From contig NZ_JAHLQG010000049.1 in NCBI RefSeq assembly GCF_018919065.1, positions 1 through 64,000 on the forward strand: a stretch of 64,000 bases of DNA, in the 5' to 3' direction. The notes under the pieces were generated by a model. It did not search any database. It saw only the letters and a list, made by a program, of their open reading frames with translations, and was not told where the DNA came from. The DNA comes from Blautia sp. MSJ-9 (GTDB lineage: Bacteria; Bacillota; Clostridia; Lachnospirales; Lachnospiraceae). A program made the translations under genes and the position numbers. Positions 25,696 through 33,806 of the stretch are shown piece after piece. The stretch's first letter is position 1, and each line of letters begins with the position of its first letter.

Positions 25696-26058
25696 GTGGA
25701 AAAACATAAAGACGAGGCTTGTGACTATTATGAAATTCATGAAGATTCAATGGAAATTATAAATAAAACAATGCCAGAAGAGACGGAACTTGAGGATTTG
25801 GCAGATTTGTTTAAGATTTTCGGAGATTCTACAAGAATCCGTATTCTGTTTGTGCTTTTCGAAACAGAGGTATGTGTATGCGACCTTGCGAAAGCACTGA
25901 ATATGACACAGTCTGCAATTTCCCATCAGCTTAGAATCCTGAAGCAAAACAAACTGGTGAAGAACCGACGAGAGGGAAAGTCCATTTTTTATTCTCTGGC
26001 AGATGATCATGTGCGGACGATTATCAATCAGGGAAGAGAGCATATAGAAGAAAATTAA
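25696..26058 (+). CDS. ArsR/SmtB-family metal-sensing repressor
   Basis: A 120-aa winged-helix repressor. It has the helix-3 motif EVCVCDL (C60, C62, D63), matching the ELCVCD metal box of CadC/ArsR, and also a perfect alpha-5 zinc site: D103, H105, H116, E119 with the SmtB spacing. The recognition helix is TQSAISHQLRILKQ. GTG start with a GGTGA element just upstream; no in-frame ATG keeps the usual N-terminus. It probably senses Zn or Cd and represses the unit starting at 23282. Confidence 0.93.
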   Translation: MEKHKDEACDYYEIHEDSMEIINKTMPEETELEDLADLFKIFGDSTRIRILFVLFETEVCVCDLAKALNMTQSAISHQLRILKQNKLVKNRREGKSIFYSLADDHVRTIINQGREHIEEN

Positions 26059-26088
26059 TCCGATGTGAACGTATGGTAAAAGTAAAAA

Positions 26089-26126
26089 GCAGGGAGTTGA
26101 TATTTCAAGTATTGGCTCCCTGTTTG
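26089..26126 (+). terminator. terminator behind arsR
   Basis: CAGGGAG...GATA pairs with TATT...CTCCCTG (with G-U pairs), followed by TTTG. Moderate strength. Confidence 0.6.
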
Positions 26127-26244
26127 AAAATATAAAAGTTTTATAGAACTAACTATTGAAAGTGGAATTTACAGAATGAAATAAGAGCCTGCCAGTGGAT
26201 GATAAGATCTGGCAGAGATGGAATGAGTGGAAGGAGAAGATTTG

Positions 26245-27189
26245 ATGCGAACATTACGAGTAGCAGACCTGGAAGCAAAACCGGGTGAGAAAGTATCAGG
26301 ATTTGTGCACATCATCGGGGCAGAATTTGGAATTCCGGTAACACTGATCTGTGGAGAAAAAGAGGGGGAGACTGTTCTGATCTCCGGTGGGGTACATAAT
26401 GCAGAATATGTAGGAATACAGGCTGCCATGCAGCTTGCAGACGAACTTGATCCGAAGAAGATCGCAGGAAATATCATTGTGATCCGTCTGATGAACAGAA
26501 CCGGATTCGAGCACCGTACCATGAGTCTTACTTATGAGGATGGAAAAAATCTGAACAGAGTTTTCCCTGGAAATCCGAATGGTACACTCAGTGACAGAAT
26601 CGCCTATACGGTTGTAACAGAATTTTTCCCGAAAGCAGATTACTATGTAGATCTGCACTGCGGTGATGGATTTGAGGGTTTGGTATCTTATGTATACTGT
26701 ACAGGGGCAGCAGCACCGGAAGTAGCTGCAAAGAGTCGTGAGATGGCAGAGATTGCGCATGTAGATTATCTGGTAACTTCCATGTACGGAACAGGCGGAG
26801 CTTACAATTATGCCGGAAGCATGGGAATCCCAAGTATCCTTCTGGAACGTGGACACAGTTCCCGCTGGTGTGAAGACCTGGTCGCAGAAGATGTTCACGA
26901 TGTGAAGAATATCCTCAGACATCTGGGAGTTCTTCGCGGAAAATCCCATATGCACGGCAAACCACCGGTAGAAGTAAGTCCTGTTATCTATGAGGATGCA
27001 CCTGTATCAGGATGCTGGTACCCTGCGAAACAGCCGGGCGAGACATTCAAAGAAGGAGAAGTACTGGGAAGGATCTGTGATTATTTTGGACGCGAACTGT
27101 TTGTATACAGAGCCAAAATGGGCGGCATTATTCTTTACCAGACCATCAGTCTGTGTATTATGAAAGATATCCTATGGAACCTGGGATGA
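26245..27189 (+). CDS. M14-like zinc hydrolase of the succinylglutamate desuccinylase/aspartoacylase family, 3' end frameshifted
   Basis: A 314-aa open frame. The ATG at 26245 follows GGAAGGAGA; a GTG at 26227 is less likely. Family landmarks: SGGVHNAEYVG (zinc-binding H and E), the R and N residues in NRTGFEHR, DLHCGDG (third zinc ligand H) and GGAYNYAGSMGIPSILLERG. It should cleave an N-acyl amino acid or a C-terminal amide-type bond. The last residues (KDILWNLG) do not fit the family, whose members go on to a Y-G-x-W type ending. That ending (YGTWDED) is present in the next reading frame with a His-rich tail, so the gene is either frameshifted or read by +1 recoding. Confidence 0.8.
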   Translation: MRTLRVADLEAKPGEKVSGFVHIIGAEFGIPVTLICGEKEGETVLISGGVHNAEYVGIQAAMQLADELDPKKIAGNIIVIRLMNRTGFEHRTMSLTYEDGKNLNRVFPGNPNGTLSDRIAYTVVTEFFPKADYYVDLHCGDGFEGLVSYVYCTGAAAPEVAAKSREMAEIAHVDYLVTSMYGTGGAYNYAGSMGIPSILLERGHSSRWCEDLVAEDVHDVKNILRHLGVLRGKSHMHGKPPVEVSPVIYEDAPVSGCWYPAKQPGETFKEGEVLGRICDYFGRELFVYRAKMGGIILYQTISLCIMKDILWNLG

Positions 27190-27325
27190 GGATACACAGG
27201 GTAAGATCGAGGTTGGATGTGAGGTGTGCGGGAATGCGAAACATAAGCATGGACACCATCATCATAAGTCAGATGACAAGCATCATAAACGGCATGAACA
27301 TCATAAGCATCATGAGGATGAATAA
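27182..27325 (+). pseudogene. out-of-frame His-rich C-terminal extension of the M14-like hydrolase
   Basis: In the +1 frame relative to the hydrolase, codons run open from 27164 to a TAA at 27323-27325. They read YGTWDEDTQGKIEVGCEVC and then a tail with 15 histidines in its last 30 residues (KHKHGHHHHK near 27239-27268, KHHKRHEHHKHHEDE at the end). A +1 shift between 27164 and 27187 would join it to the gene. The C-x-x-C plus His-rich tail looks metal-binding, fitting the neighbouring Zn/Cd genes. A sequencing error is the simple alternative. Confidence 0.7.
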
Positions 27326-27420
27326 TATTTAAGTAAGACAGAAATAGGATTCAACCAACTTAAGTGGACAGTAAAGAAAATGAGTTTGTTAGTTCGACAT
27401 AAGTATAAAGATAGAATATA

Positions 27421-27486
27421 AAAATACGGTTACGGTATATCTGTAAAGTAATTTCAGATACAGTGTAGCCGTATTTGTTTTTTTAT
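27421..27486 (+). terminator. terminator behind the M14-like gene
   Basis: AAATACGGTTAC pairs with GTAGCCGTATTT, with an inner GTATATCTG / CAGATAC stem, followed by GTTTTTTT. Bases 27326-27420 hold no gene and include one copy of the 12-mer CTTAAGTGGACA (27359-27370). Confidence 0.8.
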
Positions 27487-27543
27487 AGCTTATGAAGCTG
27501 GCACATAAGGATAAAAGATTGTAAGAACTAAGCCAGATGGGAG

Positions 27544-28026
27544 TTAATCTTCATGAAACAGAATCTGTGTAAAGAATCTCACATCTGAATCATCCGCCCA
27601 ACAGACCATACCTACTGCATCTGCCATTTTTTGTGCATCCACACTGTAGGCAGACATACAGGAACAATTCTTATACGGTCCTGCGCTCATGATCAGGACA
27701 TCTTCTTTTCCATTTTCCTGCATCCATTTTGCAAGCTGTTCCGTAAGAATATTCTGAGCATGTTTTGCCTGTTTGAAAAGAACCGGGTCCATGACCGGAT
27801 CTTTCAGGACAGTCTGGAGAACCAGTGCTTTCTCGTATTTTAATGCCTTCTCATGCATTTCTTCAACAGTACCGCAGGCAGGCGGACATGCTGGAACCAG
27901 ATTATAATTTCCGCAGAGATTATCCTCACAGAACTGCCTGTACTCCGGTACAAATACCAGGTCTTTCGTATCCATGATCGCTGCATTTGCAAATCCCATG
28001 GAAAGTGCTTCCTTTATTAAATCCAT
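27544..28026 (-). CDS. DUF2284-family putative metal-binding protein
   Basis: A 160-aa soluble protein with the family cysteine pattern: FCEDNLCGNY (two Cys), VPACPPACG (two Cys) and NCSCMSAYS (two Cys). The family is annotated as predicted metal-binding; no reaction is established. RBS GGGAGAC. It converges on the M14-like gene and, with the efflux genes, extends the run of metal-related genes. Confidence 0.8.
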   Translation of the reverse strand: MDLIKEALSMGFANAAIMDTKDLVFVPEYRQFCEDNLCGNYNLVPACPPACGTVEEMHEKALKYEKALVLQTVLKDPVMDPVLFKQAKHAQNILTEQLAKWMQENGKEDVLIMSAGPYKNCSCMSAYSVDAQKMADAVGMVCWADDSDVRFFTQILFHED

Positions 28027-28260
28027 AAAAAAGTCTCCCTTCTTAAGTTGGATTGTCTGTCTTCAATCTGTCATGATTATAACATTTTAAGATGAATAAA
28101 GACAGAGTCATGGAGATAAAAATACAGATTCTGAAATATACGTGTCATTGTACACGAAGTGAGCAGTAATATATATGCTTCAAACGGAGATCATGCTGGA
28201 AATACAGGATAGAAATTGGTATAATAAACGCATTAAGTTTTATCTGTGAGAGGGATTTGG

Positions 28261-28839
28261 ATGGATATGATAAATGAAGCAGGTAAGGGAGAGAAAACGA
28301 AATATCGTCTTGCGCAGTCGATGAAAGAGTGTATGAAAACAACATCTGTAGATAATATTACGGTAAAACAGATCACAGAAAACTGTGGTGTTACCAGACA
28401 GACTTTCTATCGGAATTTTATGGACAAGTTTGATCTGATCAACTGGTATTTTGATAAGCTTCTGGTGAAATCTTTTGAGCACATGGGAATGGGAAAAACG
28501 GTTTATGATGCTCTGGTAAAGAAATTCACCTATATTCAGGAGGAGCATATTTTCTTTGCTGCGGCGTTTAAGTACGACAGCCAGAATAGTCTGCGTCAGC
28601 ATGACTTTGAACTGATTTTGGCTTTCTATGAGAATCTGATCCGTGAGAAAACAGGAAGAATTCCGGATGAGACGATACATTGCATTCTGGAAATGTACTG
28701 CCAGAGTTCGATTTATATGACTGTAAAATGGGTACTGGGAGAACTGGAATGTACACCGGAGGGTCTGACAAAAATTCTGGTTGACGGTATGCCTGGGAAA
28801 CTCTCGGAGTTGTTTGAAAAACTTGAAATATTGTCATAA
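28261..28839 (+). CDS. TetR-family regulator, DhaS-like
   Basis: A 192-aa repressor-type protein: N-terminal helix-turn-helix (ITVKQITENCGV and TRQTFYRNFMDKFDLINWYF, residues about 29-60) and an all-helical C-terminal domain of the TetR_C_8 kind seen in DhaS-like proteins. The ATG follows GAGAGGG. The next gene downstream is fucO behind a terminator; control of fucO is possible but not shown. Confidence 0.85.
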   Translation: MDMINEAGKGEKTKYRLAQSMKECMKTTSVDNITVKQITENCGVTRQTFYRNFMDKFDLINWYFDKLLVKSFEHMGMGKTVYDALVKKFTYIQEEHIFFAAAFKYDSQNSLRQHDFELILAFYENLIREKTGRIPDETIHCILEMYCQSSIYMTVKWVLGELECTPEGLTKILVDGMPGKLSELFEKLEILS

Positions 28840-28901
28840 ACATAACAATATTAGTGCATAATTTTGCACCTGCTTTTTCGTAATTATTGCACAAATTTTG
28901 T

Positions 28902-28942
28902 AAGAAAGTTACACTTGAGTGAAAGTGTAACTTTCTTTTTTG
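28902..28942 (+). terminator. terminator behind the TetR gene
   Basis: A 14-bp perfect stem AGAAAGTTACACTT / AAGTGTAACTTTCT with a short loop and six T residues. Confidence 0.92.
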
Positions 28943-29060
28943 AATTTATATTGTTAAGATAATAACAAAGATAAGCAATGCGGAAGCTTACCAAAGACAA
29001 AATAAATTGTATTCTGTGATACATCAATACTACAGAATACTGAAAGGAATGGAAATCATT

Positions 29061-30206
29061 ATGGCAAACAGAATTAACTTAAATCAGACATCTTATCATG
29101 GAGCAGGAGCAATCGAGGAGATCGCAAACGAAGCAAAAGCACATGGCTTTAAGAAAGCTTTTGTATGTTCTGACCCTGATCTTGTAAAATTCCATGTAAC
29201 AAGCAAAGTTACAGATATTCTTGAGAAGAACGGACTTGCATATGAACTGTATTCAGATATCAAACCAAATCCGACAATCGAGAACGTACAGCACGGTGTT
29301 CAGGCATTTAAAGATTCTGAAGCTGATTATCTGATCGCAATCGGCGGTGGTTCTTCCATGGATACTTCCAAAGCAATCGGTATCATTATTGCAAACCCTG
29401 AATTCGAAGATGTAAGAAGTCTGGAAGGTACAGCTCCGACTAAGAAACCTTGTGTACCGATCATCGCAGTTCCGACAACTGCAGGTACAGCAGCAGAGGT
29501 TACTATCAACTACGTTATCACTGATGTAGAAAGAAAACGTAAATTTGTATGCGTTGACCCACATGACATGCCAATCATCGCAATTATTGATCCGGAAATG
29601 ATGTCCTCCATGCCAAAAGGACTGACAGCTTCCACAGGTATGGATGCCCTGACTCATGCAATCGAAGGTTACACAACAAAAGCTGCATGGGAAATGACAG
29701 ATATGTTCCACTTAAAAGCAATCGAGCTGATCTCCAAATCTCTCCGCGGTGCTGTTGAAAACACCAAAGAAGGACGTGAAGGAATGGCTCTTGGACAGTA
29801 CATCGCAGGTATGGGCTTCTCTAACGTAGGTCTTGGAATCGCTCATTCCATGGCTCATACACTTGGCGCTGTTTATGATACACCACATGGTGTTGCATGC
29901 GCTATGATGCTTCCGATCGTTATGGAATACAACCAGGAATGCACAGGTGAAAAATACTGTGAGATCGCCAGAGCAATGGGTGTCAAAGGTGTAGATGAAA
30001 TGTCTCAGGATGAATACAGAAAAGCAGCAATCGAAGCTGTTAAGAAACTCTCTGTTGATGTAGGAATCCCGACTAAACTGGAAGCAATCAAAGAAGAAGA
30101 CCTCCAGTTCCTGGCAGAATCCGCCCACGCAGATGCATGCGCACCAGGAAACCCGAAAGACGCAAGCGTAGAAGATCTGAAAGATCTGTTTCGTAAGATT
30201 ATGTAA
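29061..30206 (+). CDS. fucO: lactaldehyde reductase / 1,2-propanediol oxidoreductase (iron-dependent group III alcohol dehydrogenase)
   Basis: A 381-aa cytosolic enzyme that reduces L-lactaldehyde to 1,2-propanediol with NADH at the end of fucose and rhamnose catabolism. It follows E. coli FucO almost residue by residue: NPEFEDVRSLEG, VPTTAGTAAEVTINYVITD, RKFVCVDPHD. The iron ligands are D195, H199, H262 and H276, and the nucleotide-binding GGGSSMD is at 96-101. The ATG at 29061 gives the family length; an ATG 12 nt upstream abuts the AAAGGA element too closely. No fucose or rhamnose genes lie nearby. Confidence 0.93.
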   Translation: MANRINLNQTSYHGAGAIEEIANEAKAHGFKKAFVCSDPDLVKFHVTSKVTDILEKNGLAYELYSDIKPNPTIENVQHGVQAFKDSEADYLIAIGGGSSMDTSKAIGIIIANPEFEDVRSLEGTAPTKKPCVPIIAVPTTAGTAAEVTINYVITDVERKRKFVCVDPHDMPIIAIIDPEMMSSMPKGLTASTGMDALTHAIEGYTTKAAWEMTDMFHLKAIELISKSLRGAVENTKEGREGMALGQYIAGMGFSNVGLGIAHSMAHTLGAVYDTPHGVACAMMLPIVMEYNQECTGEKYCEIARAMGVKGVDEMSQDEYRKAAIEAVKKLSVDVGIPTKLEAIKEEDLQFLAESAHADACAPGNPKDASVEDLKDLFRKIM

Positions 30207-30234
30207 TTTGACTCAACTGAAAGTTAAGCAAATA

Positions 30235-30302
30235 TAAAAAAGCACGATTCATAACGGCAGATTTCCTGATTAGGAGAAACGTTGTGAATCGTGCTTTTTA
30301 TT
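30235..30302. terminator. bidirectional terminator between fucO and citX
   Basis: AAAAAAGCACGATTCA..AACG pairs with CGTT..TGAATCGTGCTTTTT over about 18 bp, with A and T runs at both ends, between converging genes. Confidence 0.93.
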
Positions 30303-30309
30303 ACCATAA

Positions 30310-30831
30310 TTATTTTTCAGAAGAGAGATATTCCTGTATCTTTGAATCAATGAATTCCTGCATTTCCGGGACGCTGTGCCTGCGTCTGGATGCACATTCC
30401 TGTGCCTGGCAGTTGCAGATAAAGCATTTCCGGAATGTATTTCGTGACATTTTATTTCCGGCGGGATCAAGGACATCAATATCGAAAAGTCTGCCGATCG
30501 GATGGGTTTCTTCGATATGGGTCATGGCATCTTTGATACGTTTGCTGTCTTTACAGTCGACTGCAAGGATTAGTTCATTGCCTGTTTTTTCATTATGTTC
30601 TACAGATTCCAGAATTGCGATATGATTGTCTTCCAGGTATTGAAGAATATCGTGAACACCGCTGTGGAACACTTTTGTAATATCCTCGTTTGTCTTAATT
30701 GGACCAGGAATATTCATGCAGAAAGAAATAATAGTAGTGTGATATTTTTCCCGATACTCATCCTGTTTTCTGGCACGTCGTTCGCGGCAATTCAGCATAT
30801 CTGTAAGTATTACGGTTTCTCCATGTAACAT
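30310..30831 (-). CDS. citX: holo-(citrate lyase acyl carrier) transferase, CitX
   Basis: A 173-aa enzyme that attaches the phosphoribosyl-dephospho-CoA prosthetic group to the citrate lyase acyl-carrier subunit. Hallmarks are GRLFDIDVLDPAGNKMSR and the C-terminal CFICNCQAQECASRRRHS. It lies 112 nt behind citC on the same strand. The lyase subunits citD, citE and citF are not in the window. Confidence 0.9.
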   Translation of the reverse strand: MLHGETVILTDMLNCRERRARKQDEYREKYHTTIISFCMNIPGPIKTNEDITKVFHSGVHDILQYLEDNHIAILESVEHNEKTGNELILAVDCKDSKRIKDAMTHIEETHPIGRLFDIDVLDPAGNKMSRNTFRKCFICNCQAQECASRRRHSVPEMQEFIDSKIQEYLSSEK

Positions 30832-30943
30832 AAGCTATTTTCCTTTATTTTAACCAAATCAAGTAAATCCATTGCTTCAATTGCGAATATCTGCTTGACT
30901 TATGAGTAAGTAGCAAAGCGAATGATTTTATCCGCCTGACTTA

Positions 30944-32032
30944 TCAGTAATGAATTACGTTTTCATGTTCCTGAATTTTTTTAATAATCTCGTCTGCTTC
31001 AGAACTTATAAAGAATTGGTATGTGGCTTCCGGAACGAGTGGTTTAATAGATTCAATTTTTCCATCATGGATCGCCTGCCGTACAGTCGAGGCGCTGATA
31101 GCAGTTCCGTCATGTTCCAGACGCGGTATAATAATACATTCAATATCTGATTTCGGCAGTTCCTCTGCCATAATCTGGTTGTAAATTCCTGTCACCTGAC
31201 TGGTCGGTTCTTTGCCTACATATCTGCGGTTGATATGCAGTGTCTGTGCGATAGATTTAAAGATGGTAAGATCCAGCAAAGCATGTCCGGTGATAACAGA
31301 AGATTCGTCTTTTTGAAAATAACTTGGAAAGGTTGCATTGCTGATGATATAAGGACCGCTGTCATGATAGCAGATATTCGGCAAATGTGAAGTTGCTTCC
31401 ATAATGAGCCTCTTACGTACAGAATATGGCACCAGACTTGCATCCTCACTGACCATAAACAGATGCAGAATATCATTTTCGGCGGCAGCCTTTTCTACCA
31501 GATATAAATGTCCGTGGGTGAATGGATTGGCATTCATGACAAGGGCGGCGATATTTTGAGTGTTCCGGGAATATTCTATATTATTATCAGAAGATGGAGT
31601 GTTTTTAGTACAGCTATTCTGGAGCTTTTTCAGATAATCAGAAAATCCAGTCCGCCTGTTTTCCATAAACACAAGCTGATCAGACACCCTTGCAATCTCC
31701 GAGAACCCAAGATCTCCGAAGAATTTCGCAGTATCGCATTTCGTATAAAGAAACAAATGCGTATTCCCGCGTTCAAACTGAATCTCGATCAGATGAGTTA
31801 CAATCTCATTCATAAGCCCCTCGCCCTGATGCAGATGACTGACTGCCATACATCGCAGAGTATTACCGAAAAGACTGCCGGTGGCAATGATATTCATATC
31901 TTCATCATACATTCCACATGTATAATCCAGATTAGGATCTCTCCGGATACCTTCTTCTTGAAGCAGTTTCTCAATCTGAGTATTGGCAAAGCGGTCATTA
32001 GGATATATTTTTGCTATATTATAGTTCGACAT
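30944..32032 (-). CDS. citC: [citrate (pro-3S)-lyase] ligase, CitC
   Basis: A 362-aa enzyme that acetylates the thiol prosthetic group of citrate lyase with acetate and ATP. An N-terminal GNAT-like domain (residues about 1-130, YTCGMYDEDMNIIATGSLFG) precedes the nucleotidyltransferase domain: ALVMNANPFTHGHLYLVEKA is the (T/H)xGH-type nucleotide site, and RRYVGKEPTSQVTGIYNQ follows. Probable operon citC-citX. Orphan accessory genes without citDEF here. Confidence 0.92.
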   Translation of the reverse strand: MSNYNIAKIYPNDRFANTQIEKLLQEEGIRRDPNLDYTCGMYDEDMNIIATGSLFGNTLRCMAVSHLHQGEGLMNEIVTHLIEIQFERGNTHLFLYTKCDTAKFFGDLGFSEIARVSDQLVFMENRRTGFSDYLKKLQNSCTKNTPSSDNNIEYSRNTQNIAALVMNANPFTHGHLYLVEKAAAENDILHLFMVSEDASLVPYSVRKRLIMEATSHLPNICYHDSGPYIISNATFPSYFQKDESSVITGHALLDLTIFKSIAQTLHINRRYVGKEPTSQVTGIYNQIMAEELPKSDIECIIIPRLEHDGTAISASTVRQAIHDGKIESIKPLVPEATYQFFISSEADEIIKKIQEHENVIHY

Positions 32033-32204
32033 AAGTTTTACTCCTGCAGATTTAATTCAAAATAAAAGTAGTATTTTCTGTAATTATAAGCAAAATTTTG
32101 TTAAACGTAAATGATGTAACTTATTCTAAAAAGGAATGTAAAAATAAGAAAATCCCTCGCAAACACGCTCTGGCCATTGCCTTTGCGGATCAGGATTTCC
32201 TCTT

Positions 32205-32349
32205 GTTACTGTTCACTGGTAATATCCCGCGAGGTGTTTTTTGTGAGCGAAGGTCACAGAAAACCCGAGACATACTGCGCGAATTTATGCGATTAGCATA
32301 AATTCTGTGCATCGCGAAGCGTGTTGCTGGGAACGGAGTGAACAGTAAC
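32205..32349. repeat. palindromic intergenic repeat
   Basis: GTTACTGTTCAC (32205-32216) and GTGAACAGTAAC (32338-32349) are exact inverted repeats. Between them a perfect 10-bp hairpin GAATTTATGC / GCATAAATTC occupies 32281-32305. The region is GC-richer than its flanks and holds no convincing gene (a 67-codon frame across it has no RBS). It resembles a REP- or MITE-like unit. Confidence 0.5.
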
Positions 32350-32388
32350 TTCCTCTTTTCCCTTTGCATAATAAAACTGATTACAGGG

Positions 32389-32566
32389 TTGACAATAACA
32401 GGAGTTTAGCCTACTATTATCTCTAACAGGAGCTGGCTTTTGAAAATGGAAAAGCTGGCTGTTTTACTGATATGGTACATAGATACTGGAGGGTAGCTTA
32501 CCGGACAGAGATAATTTTGTATGGGGATTGTCCGGAGACACATAAGAGAAGATGGAGGATAAATAA
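32389..32566 (+). promoter_or_regulatory. promoter and structured leader of the phosphoribosyltransferase-like gene
   Basis: TTGACA - 17 bp - TACTAT at 32389-32417 starts a leader of about 140 nt. The leader contains a direct repeat AGCTGGCT (near 32430 and 32452) and a hairpin CCGGACA / TGTCCGG (32501-32535) ending 31 nt before the ATG. It matches no riboswitch class I recognise; the hallmarks of ykkC, purine and preQ1 aptamers are absent. Confidence 0.55.
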
Positions 32567-33661
32567 ATGGAAAACTGGAATGATGTGAAACTTGTGCCGG
32601 AGTTTTCAGAGCAGGGCGTAGACTGTTATCGTCTGGAAGGCGGAAACTACGAGAACGAATATTATGTGGTTTCTGAAGCAGAGACGAGGAAGCTTCTGAA
32701 TACACCGGAGGTAGTTGGATACGAGGTTTATCATTGCCTGATCCCGTCCACTTCTCAGATGCTTTATTACTTCAAGGAACAGAAGAAAGTTACAACTGCG
32801 AATATTCTTTCAATCCTGCGTGGCGCATTAAACTATCCGCTTGAAGAGAGCTGTTACAGAGAACACATCCGTGTTCACGATATCAGCTTCCTTTCCAGCG
32901 AGCGTGTGTTCAATGAGGATGAGATTGCAGGTCTGGAGATCAAATACAGCAAGCTGACAATGGTGCCGGACAGTACACTTCTGATCGGTGATATCATTGC
33001 AACAGGTGAGACTCTGATCCACTGTTTACGTTATGTGACAGATTTCTACAGAGAACATGGCGCAAGACTTCGCAATATTATTATCTTTACGATCGGTGGA
33101 ACTACAGGAATTACGATCCTTGAACGTCTGACAAAAGAGATTCGTGAGTTCTGGCCGGAATTCGAGGGATTTATCACTGTATATTATGAAGGAATCTTCA
33201 GCACATATCAGGATAAAGGTGTATCCGGCATCAATCTCCCGGATGTAGACTTCTACTGGAAAGACGGCATCATTGCACCGGAATTCAGAAGAGAGACTTT
33301 ATCTATGAGAAATCCTCTGTTTGAGAAATGTATCATTTATGATGGTGGTGCAAGACGTTATGAGATCCATGAGCATGTAGAGGAAGTTCTGGAATTCTGG
33401 AAAGAAATGCTGGCACGTGCAGACAAGATTGATTTCAAGGCATTACTGGATGAGAAACTTGGCTATGCGACACCGATCACATTTGAAGACTGGGTGAAAG
33501 CAAACCATTATGAAAAGATCAGCCCATCTGTAAATAAATGGTTATATAAACAGGAACAAGGTTATGTCCAGAGTATGCAGGATGTTACGTTGAAAGAGAT
33601 TGCAGAGGAGAGAATCCAGGAATTTACAACTGCGTTAAAGAAATATATTCTTGGAAATTAA
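32567..33661 (+). CDS. phosphoribosyltransferase-fold protein, function unknown
   Basis: A 364-aa cytosolic protein with a good RBS (GGAGG). Two stretches resemble type-I phosphoribosyltransferases: NILSILRGALNYPLEES (ILRG-type loop, near residue 85) and LLIGDIIATGETL (the PRPP-binding D-D/I-I-A-T-G-x-T loop, near 145), followed by NIIIFTIGGTTG. The C-terminal 130 residues have no match I recognise. Typical salvage enzymes are about 180-200 aa, so this is an elongated member. Substrate unknown. Confidence 0.65.
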   Translation: MENWNDVKLVPEFSEQGVDCYRLEGGNYENEYYVVSEAETRKLLNTPEVVGYEVYHCLIPSTSQMLYYFKEQKKVTTANILSILRGALNYPLEESCYREHIRVHDISFLSSERVFNEDEIAGLEIKYSKLTMVPDSTLLIGDIIATGETLIHCLRYVTDFYREHGARLRNIIIFTIGGTTGITILERLTKEIREFWPEFEGFITVYYEGIFSTYQDKGVSGINLPDVDFYWKDGIIAPEFRRETLSMRNPLFEKCIIYDGGARRYEIHEHVEEVLEFWKEMLARADKIDFKALLDEKLGYATPITFEDWVKANHYEKISPSVNKWLYKQEQGYVQSMQDVTLKEIAEERIQEFTTALKKYILGN

Positions 33662-33806
33662 GCGAAGAAAAATTATTCGTTTAAAACAAGAACAGTCGAA
33701 ATATTACGGGATTAATTTCAACGTAGTGTTTTGGCTGTTTTCTGCATATTCAGATAGCATTCAGGTTTTAGACAGAGCAATGGGAAAGGGGAGAGTATTT
33801 AGCCCT

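Noticed and set aside
32098-32301. 67-codon plus-strand frame between citC and the phosphoribosyltransferase-like gene
   Set aside because: No RBS, and it overlaps the palindromic repeat with its internal hairpin.
32418-32566. Known riboswitch class (ykkC, purine or preQ1) in the leader of the phosphoribosyltransferase-like gene
   Set aside because: The conserved motifs of these aptamers are absent; only a simple hairpin and a short direct repeat are visible.
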